In this document: positions 17,267 through 25,314 of the stretch, one piece after another
Layout: each line of letters opens with the position of its first letter
Position numbering within the stretch: position 1 is the stretch's first letter
Source: Mesorhizobium plurifarium
Lineage (GTDB): Bacteria; Pseudomonadota; Alphaproteobacteria; Rhizobiales; Rhizobiaceae
Reading direction: 5' to 3'
Length of the DNA stretch: 64,000 nucleotides
NCBI GenBank assembly: GCA_000824785.1
Contig: CCNB01000019.1
Coordinates: forward strand, 99,549-163,548
Notes under the pieces: model-generated
Databases searched by the model: none
What the model saw: the letters and a program-made list of their open reading frames with translations, nothing else
What the model was told of the DNA's origin: nothing
Made by a program: the position numbers and the translations under genes

Positions 17267-18427
17267 ATGGATGTGATCGTGCTGGGCGGCGGACTGATGG
17301 GGACGGCTTCGGCCTATTTCCTCGCCCGGCGCGGCGCCCGCGTGACGCTCATCGAGCGCAATCGGATCGGCAGCGGGGCGACCGTCGCCTCCTTCGGCAA
17401 CATCAGGCGCACGGGGCGTCATCTCGCCCAGCTTCCGCTGGCCCACCGCTCGCTTCAGCTGTGGGGCCAGGCCGAAAAAATGCTGGGGCGCGACGTGGAA
17501 TTCCGCGCCACCGGCCATATCCGGCTGATCTTCGATGAAGGCAGTCTCTCCGACATGCGGGCCTATGCTCAAGCCGCGCGGCCCTGGGGGCTCGAGCTGG
17601 AGGAACTCGGCCCGGGCGAGATCCGTGCGCGTTTTCCCGGCCTCGGTCCCGACGCGATCGCGGCGTCGTTCTCGCCGCAGGACGGCAGCGGCAATCCGCG
17701 GCTGATCGCACCGGCCTTTGCCGCGGCCGCCCGCAAGCTGGGCGCGGAAATCGTCGAGGAAGCCCAGGTCGAAAAGATCGAGCGGGCCGGCTCCGGTTTC
17801 CTCGTCGCCTGTTCAAAAGGCGCTTTCGCCGCCGAATGCCTGCTCAACACGGCGGGTGCCTGGGGCGCGTGCATCGCCGCGCTGTTCGGCGAGGAGGTTC
17901 CGCTCGACGCCCGCGGCCCGCAGATGGGCGTGACTGAGCCGCTGCCGCACCGTATCCTGCCGGTGGTCGGCATCTGGACGCGCGACAAGGACTATGGCGC
18001 CTATCTGCGCCAGGTCGAGCGCGGCAACATCGTCTTCGGCGGCGCGGCCGAAAGGGTGCCGGTCGACCTCGATCCAGGCCATGCGGCCGCCGACCCCATG
18101 CGCCTGCCGCCGCAGCTGCGCGCCGTCGCGCGGCTGCTGCCTTCAATTGCGCAGGCCGCGGTCATCCGCACCTGGTCCGGCTGCGAGGGTTATGTGCGGG
18201 ACATGCTGCCGGTCATGGGGCGCTCGGCGACAACGCCGGGCCTGTTCCACGCCTTCGGCTTCAGCGGACACGGCTTCCAGCTCGGTCCGGGCGTCGGCGA
18301 CGCCATGGCCGAGCTGATCATGACGGGCCGCTGCGAAACGGCGCTCGACGATTTCGGGATCGATCGGTTCAGCCGTCGCGAGCGCCGACCAATTGACGCT
18401 GCTGTCGCGCCACATGCCACCTGCTAA
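17267..18427 (+). CDS. FAD-dependent oxidoreductase, DAO family
   Basis: A 386-aa DAO-type flavoprotein oxidising an amino acid or amine. The FAD motif opens the protein (VIVLGGGLMGTASAYFLARRG), followed by ERNRIGSGATVASFGNIRRTG; the C-terminus has FHAFGFSGHGFQLGPGVGDA, the conserved FAD-binding closure. ATG 17267 follows AAAAGGAACGG; upstream in-frame sequence is antisense to the LysR gene. It is divergent from the LysR-hyu unit and shares its operator, so it is probably in the same regulon and may be the catalytic DAO subunit paired with the 2Fe-2S and FAD/BFD subunits. Confidence 0.89.
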   Translation: MDVIVLGGGLMGTASAYFLARRGARVTLIERNRIGSGATVASFGNIRRTGRHLAQLPLAHRSLQLWGQAEKMLGRDVEFRATGHIRLIFDEGSLSDMRAYAQAARPWGLELEELGPGEIRARFPGLGPDAIAASFSPQDGSGNPRLIAPAFAAAARKLGAEIVEEAQVEKIERAGSGFLVACSKGAFAAECLLNTAGAWGACIAALFGEEVPLDARGPQMGVTEPLPHRILPVVGIWTRDKDYGAYLRQVERGNIVFGGAAERVPVDLDPGHAAADPMRLPPQLRAVARLLPSIAQAAVIRTWSGCEGYVRDMLPVMGRSATTPGLFHAFGFSGHGFQLGPGVGDAMAELIMTGRCETALDDFGIDRFSRRERRPIDAAVAPHATC

Positions 18428-18541
18428 CAGCATCACATTGAAGCTCGCCAACACTGGTGCAATGACGCCAATGGTGACACTCTCAGCGACGCGGTACTTC
18501 TGCCCAGGCGGAAAGCAGGCGGCGAGCTTTGGAGGTGTGCG

Positions 18542-19381
18542 ATGGTGACCGGGGTCAATGAAACCGCCGTTGCCGATCATTACACGGTCGATGGCCTTGA
18601 AACCCTGATTCTTGATGCGCTCAAGCTTTCGGGCAAACTCGACGCCTTGTCTCCGATCGATCTTGCTCCTGTCGACGAGTTCCACATGGGCGGACGCGCA
18701 GCGACGCAACACGTCATCGGAATGATGAACCTGCCAGGTAATGCGTACGTCCTCGATGTGGGCTGTGGCCTCGGTGGCGTGGCCCGGTATCTGGCGTCCG
18801 AGTGCGGATGCCGCGCAGCGGGTATCGACCTGACCGCCGAATACGTGCGTGTTGGAACCATGCTGACCGAACGGACCGGCCTTGCGGATAAGGTTGACCT
18901 CCAGGTTGGTAGCGCTCTTGACCTACCTTGGCCGGAAGCGACCTTCGATGCCGCCGTGACGTTTCACGTTGCAATGAATATTGCCGATCGGCCGCGGCTA
19001 TACGCTGAGGTCGCGCGTGTCCTTCGGCCGGAAGGCACATTTGCCATCTATGATGTGCTGAAGGGACCGCACGACGGCTTGCTGTTTCCCCTACCGTGGG
19101 CCGAGACGGAGAAGACCAGTTTTCTCGTGACCGCGGGCGAAATGCGCGATCTTCTCGACAATGCAGGATTTGACATTATTCACGAGGAAGATCGGCGTGA
19201 AATTGCTCTCAAGCATCATCGGGACAGGCTGGCGGCGCAATCAGCGGCTGGCGGCCCGCCGCGGCTCGGCCTGCACCTGTTGCAGGGACAGACAGCGAAG
19301 GTTAAGTCGCACAACATGGTTACCATGCTTGAGGCTCACCAGATAACGCTCACAGCCATTATCGCACGACGCCGGGCATGA
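18542..19381 (+). CDS. class I SAM-dependent methyltransferase
   Basis: A 279-aa methyltransferase. Motif I is VLDVGCGLGGVARYLASECG near residues 70-90, followed by an acidic ribose-binding position (AAGIDLT), motif II/post-I near ALDLPWPEATFDAAVTFHVAMN, and RVLRPEGTFAIYDVL, as in Methyltransf_11 proteins. The C-terminal third (from about residue 180) is specific to an ubiquinone/sarcosine-methyltransferase-like subgroup. ATG 18542 has GGAGG 8 nt upstream. Standing alone after the oxidase gene, its substrate cannot be deduced; a small amine is possible given the surroundings. Confidence 0.83.
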   Translation: MVTGVNETAVADHYTVDGLETLILDALKLSGKLDALSPIDLAPVDEFHMGGRAATQHVIGMMNLPGNAYVLDVGCGLGGVARYLASECGCRAAGIDLTAEYVRVGTMLTERTGLADKVDLQVGSALDLPWPEATFDAAVTFHVAMNIADRPRLYAEVARVLRPEGTFAIYDVLKGPHDGLLFPLPWAETEKTSFLVTAGEMRDLLDNAGFDIIHEEDRREIALKHHRDRLAAQSAAGGPPRLGLHLLQGQTAKVKSHNMVTMLEAHQITLTAIIARRRA

Positions 19382-19954
19382 ATGAACAGCTGTGCGCTAC
19401 GCCGGGCGTGATGACTGAAGGCGCGGATGCATCGCAGTCGCGTTCTCTGCCCATGAGAGAGCTTGGTTTCTCAGGACTGGGCTCTCTGATGAGGGCGGGC
19501 ATCTTTGGCGACTTCGCTGACCACTCGGACCCGCGGAGTCCATCAACAGCACAGCTTGTACGCCACCGTTTCCGGCCTCTTTAACCGCCGGCGAGCCCCG
19601 GTTCATCCCGGCGGACGGGGACAATCGGCTCTATAGGATCGACCGCGGACCTCGGTTGAAGCCCTATCGCCAGCCCGCGTCGTCTCTGGCCACCGTCAAG
19701 GCCCAAAGCGACGAAGCATGCGGTGCGACAATGATCGGCCCCAAGTTATGGTAAAGACCCGTCGGTCCGCGGTTCGTGCATGGCCGCTTTACAGGTAGAT
19801 TTGGTAGCGCTACCGTCTCGCCGTCGCGTGACCCGGGGGAGCTGGGGCAACGTCGCCGATGCCAGTGGTGGATGCTTGCCGGCATCCGTTTCAGCCACAC
19901 CTTGTTCAGAACGGCTCCTCGCGAGACTTCGCAGGGACCATCGGGAGGAATGCG
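19382..19954. other. 573-bp gene-free stretch upstream of the sugar ABC operon
   Basis: No convincing gene on either strand: short frames show neither family resemblance nor good ribosome-binding sites. The right-hand part contains the LacI-type palindrome at 19803-19814 and presumably the operon promoter; GGGAGG at 19943-19948 is the ribosome-binding site for the ATPase gene. Confidence 0.6.
19803..19814. promoter_or_regulatory. LacI/GalR-type operator palindrome
   Basis: GGTAGCGCTACC is a perfect 12-bp palindrome with the central CG of LacI-family operators, preceded by TTT and followed by GT. It lies 140 nt before the first gene of a sugar-type ABC operon. This form is typical of alpha-glucoside and related sugar regulators in rhizobia. 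No LacI-family gene is in the window. Confidence 0.7.
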
Positions 19955-21031
19955 ATGGCGTCTGTCGCGATTGGCGATGTCTACAAATCGTTCGGAGCCA
20001 CCGAGATTCTCCACGGCGTCAGCGTCGACATAGCCGACGGCGAGTTCGTCACGCTGGTCGGGCCTTCCGGCTGCGGAAAATCGACCCTTCTCAGGATGAT
20101 CGCCGGCCTGGAAAAAATCTCGCGCGGCCATATCTCGATCGGCGGCCGCATCGTCAACGACGTTGCTCCAAAGGAGCGCGACGTAGCCATGGTATTCCAG
20201 AACTACGCCCTCTATCCGCATATGACAGTTGCCGAGAACATGGCCTTCTCGCTCATGCTCAAAGGCGTGCCGAAGGCGCAAAGCGATGCCGGCGTGAAGC
20301 GCGCGGCCGAGATCCTCGGGTTGGTGCCCCTTCTGTCGCGCTACCCGCGCCAGCTTTCGGGCGGACAGCGCCAGCGTGTCGCGATGGGCAGGGCGATCGT
20401 GCGCAATCCGGCGGTGTTCCTGTTCGACGAGCCCCTCTCTAATCTTGACGCCAAGCTCAGGGTTCAAATGCGCGCCGAAATCAAGGAGCTCCACCAGCGG
20501 ATGAAAACGACGACCGTGTACGTCACGCACGACCAGATCGAGGCGATGACCATGGCCGACAAGATCGTGGTCATGCATGACGGCGTGGTCGAGCAGATCG
20601 GGCCGCCGCTCGAGCTCTACGACCGACCGAACAACCTTTTCGTCGCGAGCTTCATCGGTTCGCCCGCCATGAACCTGCTCAAGGGGACATTCGCCAGCGA
20701 TGGCGCGCCGTCGTTCCGCAGCGCGGGCGGCGTTTCCGTGCCTTTGCCAGCACCGCCCGCCGCTGCCAGCGGCGAAGCGATCGTCCTGGGGGTGCGGCCC
20801 GAGCACCTGCGGCTGGCCGACGACGGCATCCCGGTCGAAGTGGTGGTGGTCGAGCCGACCGGTTCCGAAGTGCAGATCATCGGTCGGACGCCTGGCGGCG
20901 AGGATGTGGTCGCCAATTTCCGCGAACGCCATTCCTTCGCGCCGGGAGAAACCATCCGGCTGTCGGTCGAGCCCGGGCCTGTCCATCTGTTTCATGGGCA
21001 AACGGGGCGGCGGATCGAAGCCGCGCGATGA
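19955..21031 (+). CDS. ugpC: ABC transporter ATP-binding protein, MalK/UgpC type
   Basis: Cytoplasmic ATPase (358 aa) of a sugar or polyol importer. It has Walker A GPSGCGKST (about residues 36-44), signature LSGGQRQRVAMGRAIV, Walker B VFLFDEPLSNLD, the switch histidine in YVTHDQIEAM, and a C-terminal TOBE/MalK regulatory domain (about residues 280-355, VLGVRPEHLRLADDG). ATG 19955 is preceded by GGGAGG. First gene of the operon 19955-24328. UgpC-type naming describes the subfamily, not a proven glycerol-phosphate role. Confidence 0.92.
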   Translation: MASVAIGDVYKSFGATEILHGVSVDIADGEFVTLVGPSGCGKSTLLRMIAGLEKISRGHISIGGRIVNDVAPKERDVAMVFQNYALYPHMTVAENMAFSLMLKGVPKAQSDAGVKRAAEILGLVPLLSRYPRQLSGGQRQRVAMGRAIVRNPAVFLFDEPLSNLDAKLRVQMRAEIKELHQRMKTTTVYVTHDQIEAMTMADKIVVMHDGVVEQIGPPLELYDRPNNLFVASFIGSPAMNLLKGTFASDGAPSFRSAGGVSVPLPAPPAAASGEAIVLGVRPEHLRLADDGIPVEVVVVEPTGSEVQIIGRTPGGEDVVANFRERHSFAPGETIRLSVEPGPVHLFHGQTGRRIEAAR

Positions 21032-21068
21032 ACACCACGCAACGAGGAACAACCAGGAGGAAACGAGT

Positions 21069-22394
21069 ATGAAGTTCACAAGACGCGACGTGATCCGCAC
21101 GACTGCCGGAGCGGCGGCCGGGGCCGTGGGCGGCCGCTTCCTGAGCTCGAGCGCCTTTGCCCAGGAGGGACTGAAGTACAAGCCGGAGGCGGGTGCGAAG
21201 CTCCGGCTGCTGCGCTGGTCGCCTTTCGTGCAGGGGGACGAGGACCAGTGGCTGAAGAACACGAAACGGTTCACCGAGGCGACGGGCGTGGAAGTCCGTA
21301 TCGACAAGGAAAGCTGGGAAGACATCCGTCCCAAGGCGGCTGTCGCCGCCAATGTCGGCTCAGGTCCCGACCTGATGTTCGTCTGGTTCGACGACCCCCA
21401 CCAATATCCCGACAAGCTGCTCGACGTGACTGAGCTTGGCGACTATCTCGGCAAGAAATATGGCGGCTGGTTCGACGGGCCGCGGCAGTATGCTACGCGC
21501 GAAGGCAAGTTCCTCGGCCTGCCGCTGGCAACCATCGGCAACGCCATCGTCTACCGCGAAAGCTGGGTCAAGGAGGCCGGCTTCTCCGAATTTCCGAAGG
21601 ACACCGCCGGTTTTCTCGAGCTTTGCAAGGCGCTGAAAGCGAAAGGCCATCCAGCTGGCTTCACCCATGGCCACGGCGTCGGCGACGGCAACAACTATGC
21701 GCATTGGCTGCTGTGGAGCCACGGCGGCAAGATGGTCGATGAGAGCGGAAAAGTAGCGATCAACAGCCCGGAGACGCTCAAGGCGATCCAGTATGCCCAA
21801 GAGCTCTATAAGACCTTCATTCCCGGCACTGAAAGCTGGCTAGACGTCAACAACAACCGCGCCTTCCTGGCCGGTGAGGTGAGCGTCATCGCGAACGGCA
21901 TTTCGGTCTACAACACCGCCAAGGTCAACAAGGACAACGATCCGAAGCTGGCCGAAATCGCCAAGGACATGCGCACGACCAACATGCCGATCGGTCCGGT
22001 CGGGAAATCAGTCGAGCTATTCCAGGTGACGACGGCCGTCATCTTCAACTACACGCCCTATCCCAATGCGGCGAAAGCCTATCTGCAGTTCATGTTCGAG
22101 GACCCGCAGATGCCGGACTGGATCACATCATCGGCTGCATATTGCTGCCAGACGCTGAAGACCTTCGAGAACAATCCGATATGGAAGGCCGACCCCAACA
22201 ACGCGGCCTACGCCAAGGCCTCGGCGACGCTGCGCACCAATGGCTATGCCGGGCCGCTCGGCTATGCTTCGGCCGCGACGATGGCCGACTATGTTCTGGT
22301 CGACATGTTCGCGAAGGCGGTGACGGGGCAAGCCACGCCGCAAGAGGCGATGGAGGAAGCCGAAAAGCGCGCCAACCGCTACTATCGCGTCTGA
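21069..22394 (+). CDS. extracellular solute-binding protein, family 1
   Basis: Periplasmic receptor (441 aa) of the sugar-type ABC system. The export signal has a twin-arginine look (KFTRRDVIRTTAGAAAGAVGG) and a likely cleavage site after SSAFA. The mature domain is SBP_bac_1-like, with LRWSPFVQGDEDQWL near the start and AGFTHGHGVGDGNNYAHWLL mid-protein. ATG 21069 follows AGGAGGAAACGAGT. It lies 37 nt after the ATPase gene; a strong hairpin separates it from the permeases. The ligand is probably a saccharide. Confidence 0.91.
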   Translation: MKFTRRDVIRTTAGAAAGAVGGRFLSSSAFAQEGLKYKPEAGAKLRLLRWSPFVQGDEDQWLKNTKRFTEATGVEVRIDKESWEDIRPKAAVAANVGSGPDLMFVWFDDPHQYPDKLLDVTELGDYLGKKYGGWFDGPRQYATREGKFLGLPLATIGNAIVYRESWVKEAGFSEFPKDTAGFLELCKALKAKGHPAGFTHGHGVGDGNNYAHWLLWSHGGKMVDESGKVAINSPETLKAIQYAQELYKTFIPGTESWLDVNNNRAFLAGEVSVIANGISVYNTAKVNKDNDPKLAEIAKDMRTTNMPIGPVGKSVELFQVTTAVIFNYTPYPNAAKAYLQFMFEDPQMPDWITSSAAYCCQTLKTFENNPIWKADPNNAAYAKASATLRTNGYAGPLGYASAATMADYVLVDMFAKAVTGQATPQEAMEEAEKRANRYYRV

Positions 22395-22425
22395 TCGCGT
22401 TCGCCTGAGCCGGGGGCGCCCGCGC

Positions 22426-22445
22426 CTTTCGGAGGCATCCGAAAG
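22426..22445 (+). promoter_or_regulatory. intercistronic hairpin after sugar-binding protein gene
   Basis: CTTTCGGA (22426-22433) and TCCGAAAG (22438-22445) form a perfect 8-bp stem with a GGCA loop, 31 nt after the stop codon and without a T-run. The position parallels the hairpin at 1511-1541: it probably stabilises the receptor transcript relative to the permeases. Confidence 0.6.
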
Positions 22446-22494
22446 AAGCAGGCTGCCTTTGGTCCTTCCGCCAGACCTCGCAGGGAGCCACGCC

Positions 22495-23433
22495 ATGGCT
22501 GTGCCATCCGTTGCCGTTCAGCGGCGTCCGTCGATCCTGTCGCGTCTGGCCGAGAGCAGGAACTCTCTCGGCTTTGGCTTCATGCTGCCTGCGGCAGCGC
22601 TGCTCCTTGTGTTTCTCACCTATCCGCTTGGGCTCGGTGTTTGGCTGAGCTTCACCGATACCCGCATCGGCCGTCCAGGCATCTTTATCGGCATCGAGAA
22701 CTATCAATATCTGTGGAGCGACGGCGTATTCTGGCTCTCGGTATTCAACACCGTGCTTTACACGGTCAGCGCTTCCATCCTGAAATTTGCGCTCGGCCTA
22801 TGGCTGGCTCTCATTCTCAATCAGAACCTTCCCTTCAAGTCTTTCTTCCGCGCGGTGGTCCTGCTGCCATGGGTAGTGCCCACGGTGCTGTCGGCGATCG
22901 CCTTCTGGTGGATATACGACTCACAGTTCTCAATTCTGTCCTGGGCGCTGCAGCAGATGGGCCTTATCGACCACCGCATCAACTTCCTCGGCGACCCGAC
23001 CAATGCGCGCGCTTCCGTTATCGCCGCCAATGTCTGGCGCGGCATCCCCTTTGTGGCCATCACGCTGCTCGCGGGCCTGCAGACGATCCCGCAGTCGCTC
23101 TATGAAGCCGCCACGCTCGACGGCGCCAGCCGCTGGCAATTGTTCCGCTATGTAACGCTGCCGCTGTTGACGCCGATCATCGCCATCACCATGACCTTCT
23201 CCGTGCTGTTCACCTTCACCGATTTCCAGCTGATCTATGTGCTGACGCGCGGCGGACCGGTGAACGCCACCCATCTGATGGCGACATTGTCCTTCCAGCG
23301 CGGCATTGCCGGCGGCCAGCTCGGCGAAGGCGCCGCGATCGCGGTTGCCATGATCCCCTTCCTGCTGGCGGCGATCCTGTTCAGCTATTTCGGCCTGCAA
23401 CGACGCAGGTGGCAGCAAGGCGGCGGAGACTGA
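22495..23433 (+). CDS. sugar ABC transporter permease, MalF type
   Basis: Inner-membrane permease (312 aa). It has six predicted helices starting with FGFMLPAAALLLVFLTYPLGLGVWLSF and the EAA loop YEAATLDGASRWQLFRYVTLPLLTP, which contacts the MalK-type ATPase. ATG 22495 follows CAGGGAGCC; an in-frame alternative 36 nt earlier has no better support. Its stop is separated from the next permease start by one base, so the pair is translated together. Confidence 0.92.
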   Translation: MAVPSVAVQRRPSILSRLAESRNSLGFGFMLPAAALLLVFLTYPLGLGVWLSFTDTRIGRPGIFIGIENYQYLWSDGVFWLSVFNTVLYTVSASILKFALGLWLALILNQNLPFKSFFRAVVLLPWVVPTVLSAIAFWWIYDSQFSILSWALQQMGLIDHRINFLGDPTNARASVIAANVWRGIPFVAITLLAGLQTIPQSLYEAATLDGASRWQLFRYVTLPLLTPIIAITMTFSVLFTFTDFQLIYVLTRGGPVNATHLMATLSFQRGIAGGQLGEGAAIAVAMIPFLLAAILFSYFGLQRRRWQQGGGD

Positions 23434-23434
23434 C

Positions 23435-24328
23435 ATGGCCGCGATCAAGGAAGTCGAGCGCCCGGACACCGACGAAGGCGGCATGGGCTATCTGCAGAGC
23501 CTGCCGCGCCGGGTGGTGACGGTCTACCTGCCGCTGCTGATGTTTGTGATCGTGCTTCTGTTTCCATTCTACTGGATGACGATCACAGCCATCAAACCGA
23601 ACGCCGAGATGACGGACTACGTCAAATATAATCCGTTCTGGGTTGTGCATCCAACCTTACAGCACATTCGCTATCTTCTGTTCGAGACATCCTATCCAGG
23701 CTGGCTGCTCAACACCGTCATCATCTCGACCGCCGCTACTTTCCTGTCCCTGGCTGCCGCCGTGCTGGCGGCTTATGCGATCGAACGGCTGCGGTTTTCT
23801 GGCGCGCGGCAGGTCGGCCTGGCCGTCTTTCTCGCCTATCTCGTGCCGCCCTCGATTCTCTTCATCCCGCTGTCGGTGATGGTGTTCAAGCTTGGCCTCT
23901 ACGACACGCCCTTCGCGCTGATCCTCACCTATCCGACCTTCCTCATCCCGTTCTGCACATGGCTTCTGATGGGCTATTTCCGCTCGATCCCGTTTGAACT
24001 GGAGGAATGCGCTTTGATCGATGGCGCGAGCCGCTGGCAGATTCTCACCAAAATCGTGTTGCCGCTGTCGGTGCCTGGCCTGATCTCGGCCGGCATCTTC
24101 GCCTTCACCTTGTCCTGGAACGAGTTCATCTATGCGCTGACCTTCATTCAATCCTCGGAAAAGAAGACGGTGCCGGTAGGCGTGCTCACCGAGCTGGTTC
24201 GTTCCGACGTCTACGAATGGGGTGCCCTGATGGCAGGCGCTCTGATCGGCTCGCTACCGGTGGTGGTGCTCTATTCATTCTTTGTCGAGCACTACGTTTC
24301 CTCGATGACCGGCGCGGTAAAGGAATAA
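23435..24328 (+). CDS. sugar ABC transporter permease, MalG type
   Basis: Second inner-membrane permease (297 aa) of the sugar system. The first helix is VYLPLLMFVIVLLFPFYWM, the EAA loop reads EECALIDGASRWQILTKIVLPL, and the C-terminal helix follows WNEFIYALTFIQ, all typical of MalG/CUT1 proteins. ATG 23435 starts one base after the MalF stop. It ends the operon; a 7-bp stem-loop follows at 24367. Confidence 0.92.
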   Translation: MAAIKEVERPDTDEGGMGYLQSLPRRVVTVYLPLLMFVIVLLFPFYWMTITAIKPNAEMTDYVKYNPFWVVHPTLQHIRYLLFETSYPGWLLNTVIISTAATFLSLAAAVLAAYAIERLRFSGARQVGLAVFLAYLVPPSILFIPLSVMVFKLGLYDTPFALILTYPTFLIPFCTWLLMGYFRSIPFELEECALIDGASRWQILTKIVLPLSVPGLISAGIFAFTLSWNEFIYALTFIQSSEKKTVPVGVLTELVRSDVYEWGALMAGALIGSLPVVVLYSFFVEHYVSSMTGAVKE

Positions 24329-24366
24329 CGCCGTGCGACCGACCCTTAGCCCACGCGAAGCGGTGA

Positions 24367-24384
24367 CGGCGTTCAACAACGCCG
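24367..24384 (+). terminator. stem-loop downstream of the sugar ABC operon
   Basis: CGGCGTT (24367-24373) and AACGCCG (24378-24384) pair perfectly around a CAAC loop, 38 nt after the last operon gene. The following bases are AT-rich but not a T-run, so termination may need Rho. The remaining bases up to 24615 show no gene. Confidence 0.4.
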
Positions 24385-24615
24385 ATATTAGCGACCGTCA
24401 TCGGGATCCAGGATGGCCCGCCTCCATTGGCGACGCAATGTCTTTTGAGAAAATGCCCAGATCCGGATTCATCCTCCCCAAGGCGGATGAGCATGGATTG
24501 AGGTCTCTACATCAAGGCGACTGAGTTAGGGTGTGAGCGCAAAGCATCAAATACGATTTGTCCCCCAAAAAGCCGGCAATTTGGGCCTTGCCGCCAATGG
24601 TTGATGCGCAGCGAT

Positions 24616-25314
24616 TCATACCCCGAGATATTGCTGCAGCAGTCCTGGCTGCGCCTTGAGCTCTGCCGCCGATCCCTCATGGACTATATGGCCGTTGTTG
24701 ATGATATAGACACGGCTTGCCAGCGCGAGCGTGGCGGCAAGATTCTGTTCCACCAGCACGATCGTCTGCCCTGCCTGGGCCAGGTCGCGGCAGGCGCGCA
24801 CCAGATCGTGCACGATGACAGGAGCAAGTCCTTCGAATGGCTCATCGAGCAGGATGATCTTCGGGTCGCGCACCAGCGCGCGGGCTATCGCCAGCATCTG
24901 CTGCTCGCCGCCTGACAGGTCGGTGCCGCGGCTGGTGCGCCGTTCCTTCAGGCGCGGGAACATCGTGTAGATGCGCTCCAGCGGCCAACGGTTGGGGGCG
25001 GTCAACCCGGCCAGGATGATGTTTTCCTCAACGTTGAGGCTGCCGAATATGCGCCGGTTCTCATGCACGAGCTGCATGCCTTGCCGGGCAATGCTGTGCG
25101 CCTTGCGGCTTGCCAGTTCCACGCCGTCGAGCTTGACCGAACCGGTGCGCGGCGTCACCACGCCCATCAGGCTCTTCAACGTCGTCGACTTGCCGGCGCC
25201 GTTGCGCCCGAGCAGCGCCACCACCTCGTTCTTCTCGACACGCATCTCGACGTCGAACAGGATGTGGCTGTCGCCGTAATAGCTGTTCAGTCCGCTGACC
25301 TCGAGCAGGCTCAT
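24616..25314 (-). CDS. livF: branched-chain amino acid-type ABC transporter ATP-binding protein (LivF)
   Basis: Cytoplasmic ATPase (232 aa) of a HAAT-family importer. It opens LLEVSGLNSYYGDSHILFDV, with Walker A GRNGAGKST near residue 38, signature LSGGEQQMLAIARAL, and Walker B IILLDEPFEGLAP followed by VLVEQN, the LivF hallmark. The start ATG 25314 overlaps the stop of the fused LivM-LivG gene (ATGA); the frame further upstream is a shadow. It is last of the minus-strand unit 29593-24616. Confidence 0.92.
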   Translation of the reverse strand: MSLLEVSGLNSYYGDSHILFDVEMRVEKNEVVALLGRNGAGKSTTLKSLMGVVTPRTGSVKLDGVELASRKAHSIARQGMQLVHENRRIFGSLNVEENIILAGLTAPNRWPLERIYTMFPRLKERRTSRGTDLSGGEQQMLAIARALVRDPKIILLDEPFEGLAPVIVHDLVRACRDLAQAGQTIVLVEQNLAATLALASRVYIINNGHIVHEGSAAELKAQPGLLQQYLGV

